The notes: a model not told the origin generated them from the sequence alone. 64,000 nt of DNA from Neolewinella xylanilytica (GCF_002934605.1 NZ_PTJC01000007.1:62001-126000), one strand, 5' to 3'; counted from the first letter of the stretch, positions 54,806 to 63,648 are shown. Translations and numbers: made by a program.

Positions 54806-56272
54806 ATGCACAACATGAAATCGCTATATCAAATTCTCGGGCTGGTCGTCGTACTGGGCGCCACGGCCTGTACCGACGTACTCGACCGCACCCCCCAGGG
54901 CGAATACACCCTGGAAAACTTCTTCCAGAGTGAGGAACAGGCCGTGCAGTCCGTCAACGCCGTCTACAATCAGTTGCGGCAGTGGGAAACCCACGTATTC
55001 AGCTTCATCGGCATGACCGACATCGTCAGCGACGACTCCGACAAGGGCAGTACCACCTCCGATGGTTTCTTCCTCCAGGAGGTCGACCAGTTCACCCACA
55101 CGCCGAGTAACGTGGCCCCGGCCGCGGTGTGGTCCGGCTACTACACCGGCATTTTCCGGGCCAACCTCGCCATCACGCGCATTCCGGACGTACCGGAAAT
55201 GGACGAGGGGCTAAGGCAGCGCCTCATCGCGGAAGCCTCCTTCCTGCGGGCCTATTACTACTTCAACCTGGTACGCTGGTTCGGAGGGGTCCCCCTGATC
55301 CTGCAGCCCTTCCCGGATGACTTCGAAATCCCCCGTACCCCGGTGGATGAGGTGTACGCCCGGATCGAGGCCGATCTCACCTTCGCCATGGACAACCTGC
55401 CGGCGAGCTACAGTGGCACGGACATCGGCCGCGTAACCAGCGGGGCCGCCACGGGTCTGCTGGCGAAGGTAGCGCTGACCCGGATGGACTACGACCAGGC
55501 CGCCAATCTGGCCCTGGAAGTGATCAACGGCGGTGAATACGCGTTGCTTCCCAACTATTCCAACATTTTCACCCTCGACGGGGAAAACAGCCGTGAAAGC
55601 CTTTTTGAAGTCCAAGCCGCGGCCTTCGAAATCGGTGGCGGCGGAAGCCAGTACAACGAGGTGCAGGGCGTACGCGGGGTGCCCAACCTGGGCTGGGGCT
55701 TCAACCGTCCCAGCGACGACCTCATTGCCGAATTCGAGCGCGGTGATCCCCGCCGGGAGGCGACCATCCTCTACGTAGGGGAAATCCTTCCCGACGGTTC
55801 CGGTATCGTCGAGGGTGACGAAAACATCGACGGCGAACGCTTCAATCAAAAAGCGTTCGTCGCCGAGCACCCCGGCGGCAACGGCAACGGACCCGGAAAT
55901 ATCCGCATCCTGCGCTACGCCGACGTGCTGCTCATCGCCGCCGAGGCGCTCAACGAGCTTGGCCGGCAGGAGGAAGCCCGGATGTACCTCAACATGGTAC
56001 GGGAACGCGCCCGGGGTGGCGCCAATGTCCTGCCCGACGTGACCACCACCGACCAGGGCGAATTGCGCGAAGCCATCTGGCACGAGCGCCGCGTGGAGCT
56101 GGCCCTGGAGCAGCACCGCTGGTTCGACCTGGTGCGCACCAACCGTTCCTTCGAGGTGATGAACCCCCTGCGGCCCAACTTCACCGCCAATAAGAACGAG
56201 CTCTTCCCCATTCCCCAGGTCGAGATCGACCTCAGCGAGGGCGTCCTGGAGCAGAACCCCGGTTACAATTAA
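54806..56272 (+). CDS. SusD/RagB-family glycan-binding lipoprotein, second pair
   Basis: A protein of 488 residues. The lipobox is LGATAC (Cys22 from the ATG at 54806; the ATG at 54815 is possible). It opens TDVLDRTPQGEYTLENFFQS, has the SusD helical core (AEASFLRAYYYFNLVRWFGG, VPLIL) and the C-terminal domain (WHERRVELALEQHRWFDLVR, ending LEQNPGYN). It is the surface glycan-binding partner of susC2. It is the last gene of the PUL; a strong terminator follows. Confidence 0.95.
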   Translation: MHNMKSLYQILGLVVVLGATACTDVLDRTPQGEYTLENFFQSEEQAVQSVNAVYNQLRQWETHVFSFIGMTDIVSDDSDKGSTTSDGFFLQEVDQFTHTPSNVAPAAVWSGYYTGIFRANLAITRIPDVPEMDEGLRQRLIAEASFLRAYYYFNLVRWFGGVPLILQPFPDDFEIPRTPVDEVYARIEADLTFAMDNLPASYSGTDIGRVTSGAATGLLAKVALTRMDYDQAANLALEVINGGEYALLPNYSNIFTLDGENSRESLFEVQAAAFEIGGGGSQYNEVQGVRGVPNLGWGFNRPSDDLIAEFERGDPRREATILYVGEILPDGSGIVEGDENIDGERFNQKAFVAEHPGGNGNGPGNIRILRYADVLLIAAEALNELGRQEEARMYLNMVRERARGGANVLPDVTTTDQGELREAIWHERRVELALEQHRWFDLVRTNRSFEVMNPLRPNFTANKNELFPIPQVEIDLSEGVLEQNPGYN

Positions 56273-56297
56273 AATCGGCGTAAACCTGGAAAAGGAG

Positions 56298-56334
56298 CGG
56301 GAGCGACGGTTTAAGGACCGCGCTCCCGTTTTTT
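56298..56334 (+). terminator. Intrinsic terminator at the end of the PUL
   Basis: Stem CGGGAGCG (56298-56305) plus CGGT (56307-56310) with ACCG and CGCTCCCG (56317-56328), one bulged A, loop TTAAGG, then TTTTTT. Confidence 0.9.
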
Positions 56335-56363
56335 ATTCACCCGGAACCGCTTACCTTGCTCCC

Positions 56364-57140
56364 ATGCAACGTCGATCCACAACCCCCTTTCTGCTGGCCC
56401 TCTGTGCCTGCCTGCTTCCTGCCCTGCTGTCCGCCCAGCAGTTCCGCGCGCTACTCGTTACCGAGACCGCCGGTTGGCACCACGGGTCCATCACTTCCGG
56501 TATCCCCGCCCTGGAAAAGTTGGCCGAACGCCACCAGTTCGCGATCGATCGCCAGCAACATGCGCTGCCCATCTCGGACGCCTCCCTGGAGAAATACGAC
56601 GTCATCATCATGCTGAATACCACCGGCGACCTTTTCAACGACGAGGAGCAGGCTGCGTTCGAGCGGTTCATTCAGTCGGGCAAGGGATGGGTTGGTATTC
56701 ATTCCGCCTCCGATACCGAGTATGACTGGGCCTGGTACACCCAGCTGGTGGGGCACATGTTCAACGTGCATCCCCACAACCAGACCGCCATGCTGCAAGT
56801 GCGTGACGGTAATTTCCCGGGCCTCGAGCGCTGGCCGGAGCGGATGCTCTGGACGGACGAATGGTACGATTTCCAGGACGCCACCGTCGACGACCTGAAT
56901 TACATCCTGACCGTCGACGAGACTACCTACGACGCTACCGCCGACTGGGGAGCCAAGAAAACGGACGGCATGGGCGAACTGCACCCCATCGCCTGGTACC
57001 ACGACTTCGACGGCGGACGTGCCTTCTACACGGCCCTCGGCCACATCGACCAAACCTTCGAGGACGCCTTCTTCCTCGAGCACCTCTACGGCGGCATCTA
57101 CTGGGCGGCAACGGGCAAGGGCCTGCCAACCAAGAAGTAG
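56364..57140 (+). CDS. Secreted ThuA-like protein
   Basis: A protein of 258 residues with a signal peptide (ending LLSAQQ). The rest is a ThuA/glutamine amidotransferase-like Rossmann domain: LLVTETAGWHHGSI, DVIIMLNTTGDLFNDEEQ, GKGWVGIHSASDTEYDWAWY, and late AWYHDFDGGRAFYTALGH. ThuA was named for trehalose use and homologues bind or process sugars, but the reaction is not settled. It follows the PUL terminator, so it is expected to have its own promoter; TACCTTGC near 56352 is a possible box. It may assist in sugar use but is not clearly part of the PUL. Confidence 0.88.
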   Translation: MQRRSTTPFLLALCACLLPALLSAQQFRALLVTETAGWHHGSITSGIPALEKLAERHQFAIDRQQHALPISDASLEKYDVIIMLNTTGDLFNDEEQAAFERFIQSGKGWVGIHSASDTEYDWAWYTQLVGHMFNVHPHNQTAMLQVRDGNFPGLERWPERMLWTDEWYDFQDATVDDLNYILTVDETTYDATADWGAKKTDGMGELHPIAWYHDFDGGRAFYTALGHIDQTFEDAFFLEHLYGGIYWAATGKGLPTKK

Positions 57141-57173
57141 GATTTTGACGGCGAGCGGCGCGCGGGAAACGGG

Positions 57174-57809
57174 CTAACCCCAAAGCCGGTACGCCTGAAT
57201 GCCGGCGAGCAGCACGAACAGGGAACCCACCAGCAGGTGAAAATGGTGGGTAATGTAGTGGGCGTGGCGGTCGATCCAGATCGCACCGAACGCATACCCA
57301 CTTAGAATAACCATGCTGCCCGCCCCCGTGCCGACTACGAACAGCACCTTCGCCATCACTGCGGTAGATAAGGCGTCGTCGGACATCAGCCAGCTACCAA
57401 TAGCGAAGTAGTAGGGAATGGCGATGAAATTCAGTAAGGCTACGCTGACACCGGAAGAAAAGGGGTTTTCCACCTTATGTTCCGCCCGTTGCTCCTCCAC
57501 GCTTTTATCGGACCGGCTTTCGCGGTACCACTTGAAGAAGAAAAACATCGCCAGGAAAACGAGTACCGGAACGGCCCACCAGCTGAGCAGCTCCACGATG
57601 TCGGGATTTTGCCGGAGGTAGTTGGCCCCCACGATTGCGATACCGGCCTGCACGGTCATGATCACACTGATGCCCGCGGCGTAGCGGACCGCCGCCCACT
57701 TGTCCGCGTCCAGGCTACAGTTCACTACCGACATATTCAGCATACCCGGCAGGAGAACTGCACCCAGCGATGCAGCCAGGCCGAGCAAAAAGGCAATCGG
57801 GTAGTCCAA
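57174..57809 (-). CDS. LysE-family carrier
   Basis: A membrane protein of 211 residues with about six helices. Start at a TTG at 57809 (MDYPIAFLLGLAASLGAVL, near the LysE signature: GPGML-like LLPGMLNMSVVNCSLD). LysE-type proteins export amino acids or other small solutes. A charged loop around residues 95-115 (ESRSDKSVEEQRAEHK) separates the halves. The substrate is unknown. It converges with the ThuA-like gene. Confidence 0.72.
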   Translation of the reverse strand: MDYPIAFLLGLAASLGAVLLPGMLNMSVVNCSLDADKWAAVRYAAGISVIMTVQAGIAIVGANYLRQNPDIVELLSWWAVPVLVFLAMFFFFKWYRESRSDKSVEEQRAEHKVENPFSSGVSVALLNFIAIPYYFAIGSWLMSDDALSTAVMAKVLFVVGTGAGSMVILSGYAFGAIWIDRHAHYITHHFHLLVGSLFVLLAGIQAYRLWG

Positions 57810-57875
57810 GGAAGCGGTTTTAGACAGAAATTAAAGGTGCCCCCTGATAACTACGCCGATTCCGACTATGTTGGA

Positions 57876-58553
57876 TTACCGGCCCTGGCGGTCGAGTTGA
57901 TCCACGATTGGTCCGATGGCCGCCTCCCAGATATCGTAACCGGCGGCGTTCATATGCAGGTTATCGCCTACGAAGATGTCCTTGCGTACGGTGCCGTCGG
58001 GCAGCAGCGCCGGAGTCCATACGTCGACGAAGTAGGTGTGATCTTTCGATTCGGCAAACGACGCCAAACGGTCGTTGGCGGCTTCGTAGGCTTCCTTCAG
58101 ATCCCAGCGGGCCACGCTCGGCTTGGGGGAGATGAAGACGACGGGCACCTCCCCGCCCAGGTTTTTGGCGATCATCTTCCGTAGCTTCCTGGCGGCCTGG
58201 AGTACGTTCTTGGGCGAGCTGCCGGCGGCGATGTCGTTATCCCCCTCGTACACGAACACGGCCTTGGGCTGGTAGGGGTAGATAACGCGGTCGGCGTAAT
58301 GGAGGAGGTCGTTGAAGTTGGAGCCCCCGAACCCGCGGTTAAGTACCCGGTGGCCTTCCAGGTCTTCGGCGAGCGTTTTCCACATTACTACCGAGGAACT
58401 GCCTACGAAGAGGATAACCCCCGGAGCTACGGGATCTTCCGCGTCGGCGGCTTCGAAATTTTCGATGGCTTCTTCGAAACGGGTGGGATCGGGAAGCTCC
58501 TGGGCGGTTAGGCCCGCGGTCAGTAGGCAAAGGAAAAGTATCGAGCGGATCAT
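57876..58553 (-). CDS. Secreted SGNH/GDSL-type hydrolase
   Basis: A protein of 225 residues with a signal peptide (MIRSILFLCLLTAGLTAQE). The SGNH blocks are visible: LFVGSSSVVMW (block I with the nucleophile Ser), RGFGGSNFND (block II Gly), VYEGDNDIA (block III Asn) and DNLHMNAAGY (block V Asp-His). These enzymes are esterases or acetyl esterases, often acting on decorated glycans. It probably works in the periplasm or outside. It is upstream of the LysE-like gene on the same strand with a 66-base gap. Confidence 0.92.
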   Translation of the reverse strand: MIRSILFLCLLTAGLTAQELPDPTRFEEAIENFEAADAEDPVAPGVILFVGSSSVVMWKTLAEDLEGHRVLNRGFGGSNFNDLLHYADRVIYPYQPKAVFVYEGDNDIAAGSSPKNVLQAARKLRKMIAKNLGGEVPVVFISPKPSVARWDLKEAYEAANDRLASFAESKDHTYFVDVWTPALLPDGTVRKDIFVGDNLHMNAAGYDIWEAAIGPIVDQLDRQGR

Positions 58554-58621
58554 GCGCCTAAATTACTACGAACCGGGTTAGCGGGTGCTTGGCAAGACAG
58601 TGTTTTGGATTCCGTGCGGTT

Positions 58622-58636
58622 CCTGCGCTCCGGCGC
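58622..58636 (+). repeat. Short GC-rich repeat, copy 4
   Basis: Exact CCTGCGCTCCGGCGC in the gap between the SGNH gene start and the GNAT remnant end. Confidence 0.55.
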
Positions 58637-58652
58637 CAAAATAGCGTGCCGC

Positions 58653-59048
58653 TCAGGGCGCGGGCAGGATGACGTAGGAGGTGTAGTCCGGCGCGTCTTT
58701 GCGCAGGGTAGCCAACGGGCCTGCCGCGGGTACGGGAAGCCCGCCGATTTGGCGTTTCGCCCGATGGCTGCGGAAATTGTCGCCGGTTTCCACCGCGTCC
58801 GCCCGCCCGGGCACCGGAGCCAGCCGGGCGTGTCCGGTCGGCCGATCCTCGATGACCAGGACTTCGCCCGACGCGAGGTTGCCCGCGAAGAATTGGCGGA
58901 AAACCGGTTCCCGGTGGCGATCGGAACTCCGGTGCTGCTGCCACAACTCCGGATCCCGCGCGACCGCGAAGCCTGCCGGACGATCTTCCGCTTGTAGGGG
59001 GCGGAGGCGAACTAAATCGTCTTGCAAAATCGCCGGGATAGGAAGCAT
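58653..59048 (-). pseudogene. GNAT acetyltransferase remnant with internal deletion
   Basis: A 131-residue frame starting at the ATG at 59048. The first half resembles RimJ/RimL-type GNATs (LQDDLVRLRPLQAEDRPAGF, then ARDPELWQQHRSSDRHREPV and GEVLVIEDRPTG). It then jumps to DNFRSHRAKRQIGGL, which fits the end of the same domain (the NxxSxxAxxKxG region). About 40 residues carrying the acetyl-CoA binding loop (V/IGWTFL...RGxGxN) are missing. No stop or frameshift is seen. A non-working enzyme is most likely. The alternative is that it is an unrelated short protein; confidence is limited because this is a by-eye match. Confidence 0.5.
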
Positions 59049-59079
59049 GGGAACGAGCGCGCCGGCCAAAAACGCAGCT

Positions 59080-59123
59080 AAAAACGGCAAGCGCGCACCG
59101 AAAGGATCGGTGCGCGCTTGCCG
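59080..59123 (-). terminator. Strong terminator of the surface-protein cassette
   Basis: A 16-base perfect stem, CGGCAAGCGCGCACCG (59085-59100) with CGGTGCGCGCTTGCCG (59108-59123) and a 7-base loop. On the minus strand TTTTT follows. It ends the fibre-protein gene 26 bases after its stop. Confidence 0.92.
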
Positions 59124-59148
59124 GTAGCGGAGAAGTCGGGGAGTTGGA

Positions 59149-61494
59149 TTATTCGTTTTCCAACGCCATCACCCGTACTTCCAGCGCCGCGTTCTGCTCG
59201 GCCAGGGTTTCGAGGGCCGTTTGCATGTCGGCGGCCTTGGTGGTTTGCTCGTCGATCAGGTTTTGGAAGTCCATCGCCTGCTGGGTCAGCGTTTGGATGG
59301 TAGCCTCCAACATATCGGCCCGTTCGATCTGGTCGTTGATGATGCTTTCGTAAGTGGCGGCCGTTTCCGTCAGTCCCTTGACGAGGGCCATCTGCTCTTC
59401 CATCAGGGTGATGTAGGGACGTATGAAGCCTTCCACGTCGAACTCGCCACCGTCCTGGCTCATTTTGAGGATGCCGTTTTCAAAGGTGAACTGCTGCAGC
59501 TCGTTCGTGGGGTCGCCGTCGCCGTCCGTACCACCGCTGCCGGAGGGAAGGGTGATGCTGCCACCGCCGTTGGTCAGAACGATCTTGTTGCCGTCGAGGT
59601 AAATCTCCTGAAGTTCGTTGGTGGGGTCGGTATCGGGGTCTTCCTCGCCGGGGATGTACACGGTGTTTCCGCCCTCGATACTGAGCTGCCGATTCATAGG
59701 GTCGAAGCTGAGCTCCTGGTTGTCGGTATTTTCTACGGAGCCGCTGCTGGGCAGGGTAACGGAGCCGCCGCCGTTGGTCAGTTCGAGTTTGTTGCCATTG
59801 ATTTTCAGTACCTGAATTTCGTTGGTCGGATCCGGGTCGGCGTCGCTGCCACCGGTGGGGAGCACGATCGTACTGCCGCCGGTGATACTGAGTTTGTTGG
59901 TGGCGATGTCGAAACTGATATCCTGCAATTCGTTCGTCGGGTCGGCGTCGGCGTCTTCCCCGGCGGGGATGTAAATGGTGTTGCCCCCGTCGATCGAGAG
60001 CTCGCGGCTCAGGGCGTCAAAGCTAAGCTCCTGGTTGTCGGTATTGGATACGGAACCTTCGCTGCTGGGCAGGGTGACGGAGCCGCCGCCGTTGGAAAGT
60101 TCGAGTTTATTCCCGCTTAAACGCAATACTTGAATTTCGTTTTCCGAGTCGCCGTCGCCGTCGGTACCTACGGGGATGTTCACTTCGTTGCCTTCGCTGA
60201 TGGAGAGGTTACGCGTCACGGGGTCGAAGGAAAGGGTCTGATCGTCGGTATCTACGCCACCGGGAAGTTCGACGCTGCCGCCGTCGCCGCTCAGGATCAG
60301 GGTCGTTCCCTCGATGCGGATTTTTTGCAATTCGTTGCTGGGGTCGGCATCGTCGTCCTTACCCGCCGGGATGTAAACGGTGTTGCCCCCGGCGATGCTG
60401 AGTTCGCGGCTTACGGCGTCGAAGTCGAGTTCCTGGTTGTCCGTGTTGACCACGGAGCCCTCTCCGCTGGGCAGGGTAACCGTTCCGCCGCCGTGGGAAA
60501 GTTCGAGTTTGTTGCCGGTCAGCTTGATTTGCTGGATTTCGTTTTCCGAGTCGCCGTCGCCGTCGCTGCCGACCGGAATGAAGACGTTGTTTCCTTCACT
60601 GATGGACAGCGCCCGGGTGGCGGGGTCGAACGTCAGTTGCTGCACCACGCCGCTGCCGTTAGCCTGTGGCAGTTCGACGCTGCCGCCGTTGCCGCTCAGG
60701 CTAAGGGTATTGCCGGAGAGGCTGATTTGCTGGGGCGCTTCGGAAGGTAGGGTAACGGTCGAGCCGCCGGTGATGGTAAGCTCGCGGCCGGTGAGGCTGA
60801 TATCCTGGAGTTCGTTGGTTGGATCGGCGTCGGCATCTTCGCCGCCCGTGGTCGATAGCAGGGGTTGCAGATCTACCGTGTTGCCGTTGGAGATTTCCAG
60901 CGTGGTTCCGGAAAGGCTTAGGGTCTGTTCGTCGGTTCCGGTTTTGAGCACTACGGAATTTCCGTCCGTCAGCGTGAGCGTATTCGTCACCGGGTCGTAG
61001 ATCAGTGCCTGTAGTTCGTCGGTCGGATCCTCGGTGGTGCCTACGCCGTCACCCTGGTCCTGCCCGCCGTTGCCGGCCGTGTTGGCATACAGAGCATAGG
61101 GTACCGAAAGCAGTTGAGTGGCCCCCATGTTTACGTAGTTGCTGCCGCCGTTCGGATCGAGGTCGATCTTGAGGTAGTAGCTGGCCGATTCCCAGTCTAC
61201 GCCCGCGAAGGAGCCGCTGACGGTTTCGCCGGTTCCGACCGCGAGGTCGAATACGCCATGATTGCTGGTGCGTACCTCGTGCCGCTCGCTGTAATCGGCG
61301 GGGCCGGAGTCGCTGCCCCGGAGCAGGCTGACCCGTACGGCAATGGTTTGATCGGAGAGAATATTATCGCTGGTGCCGCGGGCCACGGCCTGGAAGTTGA
61401 ATCCTAAAGGTGCCTGAGCCGCTACACCGAGTGACACGCCGAGTAAAAGCAGGAGCGTGAGGCACGCCCGCGCCGGGCTGTTGAATGAGTACAT
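59149..61494 (-). CDS. Repeat-rich surface fibre protein with coiled-coil end
   Basis: A protein of 781 residues. Signal peptide (ending GVAAQAPLGF). An N-terminal domain (about 27-145) has the common Bacteroidota pattern GFNFQAVARG, HEVRTSNHGVFDLAVGTGE and TQLLSVPYALYA. From about 155 to 690 the sequence is made of short repeats (NELQDISLTGRELTITGGST and GSVTLPSSE types), with DADADPTNE and DGDGDSENE acidic links that could bind calcium. The last 80 residues form a coiled coil (for example MLEATIQTLTQQAMDF and LETLAEQNAALEVRVMALE). The layout resembles phage tail-fibre or trimeric adhesin stalks. No T9SS tail is present. It may be an outer fibre or a sticky protein. It is the third gene of a minus-strand cassette. 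Confidence 0.82.
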   Translation of the reverse strand: MYSFNSPARACLTLLLLLGVSLGVAAQAPLGFNFQAVARGTSDNILSDQTIAVRVSLLRGSDSGPADYSERHEVRTSNHGVFDLAVGTGETVSGSFAGVDWESASYYLKIDLDPNGGSNYVNMGATQLLSVPYALYANTAGNGGQDQGDGVGTTEDPTDELQALIYDPVTNTLTLTDGNSVVLKTGTDEQTLSLSGTTLEISNGNTVDLQPLLSTTGGEDADADPTNELQDISLTGRELTITGGSTVTLPSEAPQQISLSGNTLSLSGNGGSVELPQANGSGVVQQLTFDPATRALSISEGNNVFIPVGSDGDGDSENEIQQIKLTGNKLELSHGGGTVTLPSGEGSVVNTDNQELDFDAVSRELSIAGGNTVYIPAGKDDDADPSNELQKIRIEGTTLILSGDGGSVELPGGVDTDDQTLSFDPVTRNLSISEGNEVNIPVGTDGDGDSENEIQVLRLSGNKLELSNGGGSVTLPSSEGSVSNTDNQELSFDALSRELSIDGGNTIYIPAGEDADADPTNELQDISFDIATNKLSITGGSTIVLPTGGSDADPDPTNEIQVLKINGNKLELTNGGGSVTLPSSGSVENTDNQELSFDPMNRQLSIEGGNTVYIPGEEDPDTDPTNELQEIYLDGNKIVLTNGGGSITLPSGSGGTDGDGDPTNELQQFTFENGILKMSQDGGEFDVEGFIRPYITLMEEQMALVKGLTETAATYESIINDQIERADMLEATIQTLTQQAMDFQNLIDEQTTKAADMQTALETLAEQNAALEVRVMALENE

Positions 61495-61537
61495 AACAGT
61501 TATTTAGGTAGAGGTGGGGATTATGGGACGGGCGTCG

Positions 61538-62014
61538 CTACTGACGCACTACCCGAAGACTGCGCAGGGGGCGGCCCGCACGACTGATGGTTAATAAGTA
61601 GGTGCCGGAGGGATATTCCCGTAGGGAGAGGTGAGCGGTCAGTGGCGTGAGCGCCACGTCCAGTACGCGACGGCCCAGGATGTTGGTGATGGTTACCCGA
61701 TCCCCCGTGTCCCAGGCGCCGGTCAACGTAAGTTCGCCGGGGGTGGGGTTGGGATATACGGAAAGCGCCAGGTCGATGTCGGGTACCGACCAGGAGGAGG
61801 TACTGATCACTTCGGCCTTGGCCCGGTGAAAGCCACGGGCCAGGGAGAGGGTATTGTCCGTTCGTTCGACGGCCACTTCGCCCACGGTGAACTGTAAGCT
61901 ACCGACCCGACCGGTTAGTAGGGTGCCGGCATTACCGATCACGCTCCGCTCGATGGACTGGGCGGGCAATTGCAGGGCGATAAGGCAGCAGCATAAAAAT
62001 GTAAAAAGGCGCAT
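61538..62014 (-). CDS. Small T9SS-sorted protein
   Basis: A protein of 158 residues. Signal peptide (MRLFTFLCCCLIALQLPAQS). The central part has VGSLQFTVGEVAVERTDNTL and LARGFHRAKAEV, a pattern of small Bacteroidota secreted proteins. The C-terminal 75 residues are a type A T9SS sorting domain: LALSVYPNPTPGELTLTG, and PSGTYLLTISRAGRPLRSLR. It is 43 bases before the fibre-protein gene and 20 after the larger upstream gene. It may anchor or accompany those proteins; its own role is unknown. Confidence 0.85.
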   Translation of the reverse strand: MRLFTFLCCCLIALQLPAQSIERSVIGNAGTLLTGRVGSLQFTVGEVAVERTDNTLSLARGFHRAKAEVISTSSWSVPDIDLALSVYPNPTPGELTLTGAWDTGDRVTITNILGRRVLDVALTPLTAHLSLREYPSGTYLLTISRAGRPLRSLRVVRQ

Positions 62015-62034
62015 AGGCGGTGGGGTTAAAGGGG

Positions 62035-63648
62035 TTAGCGAATCAGCGTGATGACCCCGCTGATCTGTTCGGTCCGGCCCTGTTTCAGGTGTAGCGTAGC
62101 CACGTAGATGTAGGTGCCGGTATCGACCTTCTTACCGAAACTGGTACCGTCCCAGCTGAGCTGCTCGTCGTAGTAGGGCAGCTTGCCTTCCCGGAGCATG
62201 TGCAGTTGGCCCCAGCGGTCGTATACCCGCAGGTTCTCAACGGATTCCACCCGCTTGCCGGCCACGAGCTGCCACACGTCGTTCTTGCCGTCGCCATTCG
62301 GACTGAAGGCCGAAGGGGCATACGATCGCTCGGTTTCGAATACGATCACTTTGAAGCTTTCCCGCACCGTACATCCCTCGGGGGAGGTGGCCTCCATTTC
62401 GTATTCCTCCGTGAAGGGCGGGTCGAGATATACCTTCGGACAGCTAGTGCACCCCAGGCCGGCCGCCTCGGAAAAGTAAAGGCTGTCGTAGGCGAAATTC
62501 GGGTTCAGCGGCAGCAGTACGCTATCGCCCCGTTCTAGCTGGGCCGTCCGCTTGCCGGGCTCGAGGAGGTGCAGGGCTTCGGCATCCTCGATGGTCGTGC
62601 TCGCGGTGGCCACGCAGCCGTTGACGTTTTCCACGTAGACGTCGTACTCTCCCGCGGTGAGGGCGTCGAAAAGGCCGTCTTGCTGCAGACTGTCCGTTCC
62701 GGAGATGCCGTACCGCAGCGGGCCGTCACCGGAAGCGATGACCCCGATGCTGCCCGTAGCCGTACCGTGGCATACGGTGGCGGCGGGATCGACGGTCACG
62801 ATATCGACTTCGGTGAGGATGACGTCGTGCGAGAGGGTTTTGCTACAACCCTGGAAGTTGGTGACCGTAACCTCGTAGGTGCCGGCCTTGCTTACGGAGA
62901 TCCCCGCGGCATCGCTTCCGTCCGACCAGGCATAAGCCGCCATGGATTGGTTGACGGTCAGGTCGACCGACCCGCCCCGACAGAGGTAGTCGTCACCGGC
63001 AATGGCTAGGTCGTCTCCGGTGAAGGCTACGTTGATCTCAAAGTTCAGGATGCTATCGCAGCCGTTGGCCGTTTGGTACCGCTCGGTGAGCAGGGTGTCC
63101 CGGGTGAACGTCGCGCCGCGAAATGGCTCGCCGGGGCATAGATCTACGAAATAATATTCATCGGGGGAAGGCAGCACCGTCAGGGAGGTAAGCACGATGC
63201 TGTCGCAACCCGTGGCGGTCTGCAGCACGCTCCGGTAGTCGCCGGTACGCGTCAGCGCTTCGGCCCCTACGAAAAGGGTATCGCGCCCGCAGATAGTTAC
63301 CGATTGATTTATCGTGGGGATAGCGACCTGAAGGAGCGTGCCGTCGGTGGTCCTCCGGCAGTCGGGAAGGGTGTCGCACGGCTCTAATCTGCCGAAGCGA
63401 AAGCGGTAGCTGATGCCCGACTGCGGCCGGTCGATGGTGATGCTGGAGGTGTACACCCCGGCGGACTGCCAGCTTTGCTGGCCGTCGTAACTGATCTCCC
63501 ACTCGTAGGTGGAGGGGTCGTCGTCGGATACGGGCGACTGCAGTACGAACGGTCCGTCGGTACACACTACCGTTACGGGGTCGAAGGCCTGAGCGGATAG
63601 CAGACAGCTCAGTAGCAGACTACTTGGGAGTAGAAGGGCTCGAAACAT
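62035..63648 (-). CDS. Surface protein with gliding-motility-associated (T9SS type B) C-terminal domain
   Basis: A protein of 537 residues starting at the ATG at 63648 (MFRALLLPSSLLLSCLLSAQ). The middle contains PKD/SprB-like parts (for example TYEVTVTNFQGCSKTLSHDV and AGEYDVYVENVNGCVATAST), with many paired cysteines. The C-terminal domain has APSAFSPNGDGKNDVWQLV, LRVYDRWGQL and DTGTYIYVATLHLKQG, the hallmarks of the gliding motility-associated C-terminal domain, that is, T9SS type B export and surface attachment. It is the first gene of the three-gene cassette. Similar proteins serve adhesion or gliding. Confidence 0.9.
   Translation of the reverse strand: MFRALLLPSSLLLSCLLSAQAFDPVTVVCTDGPFVLQSPVSDDDPSTYEWEISYDGQQSWQSAGVYTSSITIDRPQSGISYRFRFGRLEPCDTLPDCRRTTDGTLLQVAIPTINQSVTICGRDTLFVGAEALTRTGDYRSVLQTATGCDSIVLTSLTVLPSPDEYYFVDLCPGEPFRGATFTRDTLLTERYQTANGCDSILNFEINVAFTGDDLAIAGDDYLCRGGSVDLTVNQSMAAYAWSDGSDAAGISVSKAGTYEVTVTNFQGCSKTLSHDVILTEVDIVTVDPAATVCHGTATGSIGVIASGDGPLRYGISGTDSLQQDGLFDALTAGEYDVYVENVNGCVATASTTIEDAEALHLLEPGKRTAQLERGDSVLLPLNPNFAYDSLYFSEAAGLGCTSCPKVYLDPPFTEEYEMEATSPEGCTVRESFKVIVFETERSYAPSAFSPNGDGKNDVWQLVAGKRVESVENLRVYDRWGQLHMLREGKLPYYDEQLSWDGTSFGKKVDTGTYIYVATLHLKQGRTEQISGVITLIR

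Noticed and set aside
59149-61494. Fibre-like protein as part of a prophage
   Set aside because: No capsid, portal, terminase or integrase genes are present, and its N-terminal domain is common in Bacteroidota chromosomes.
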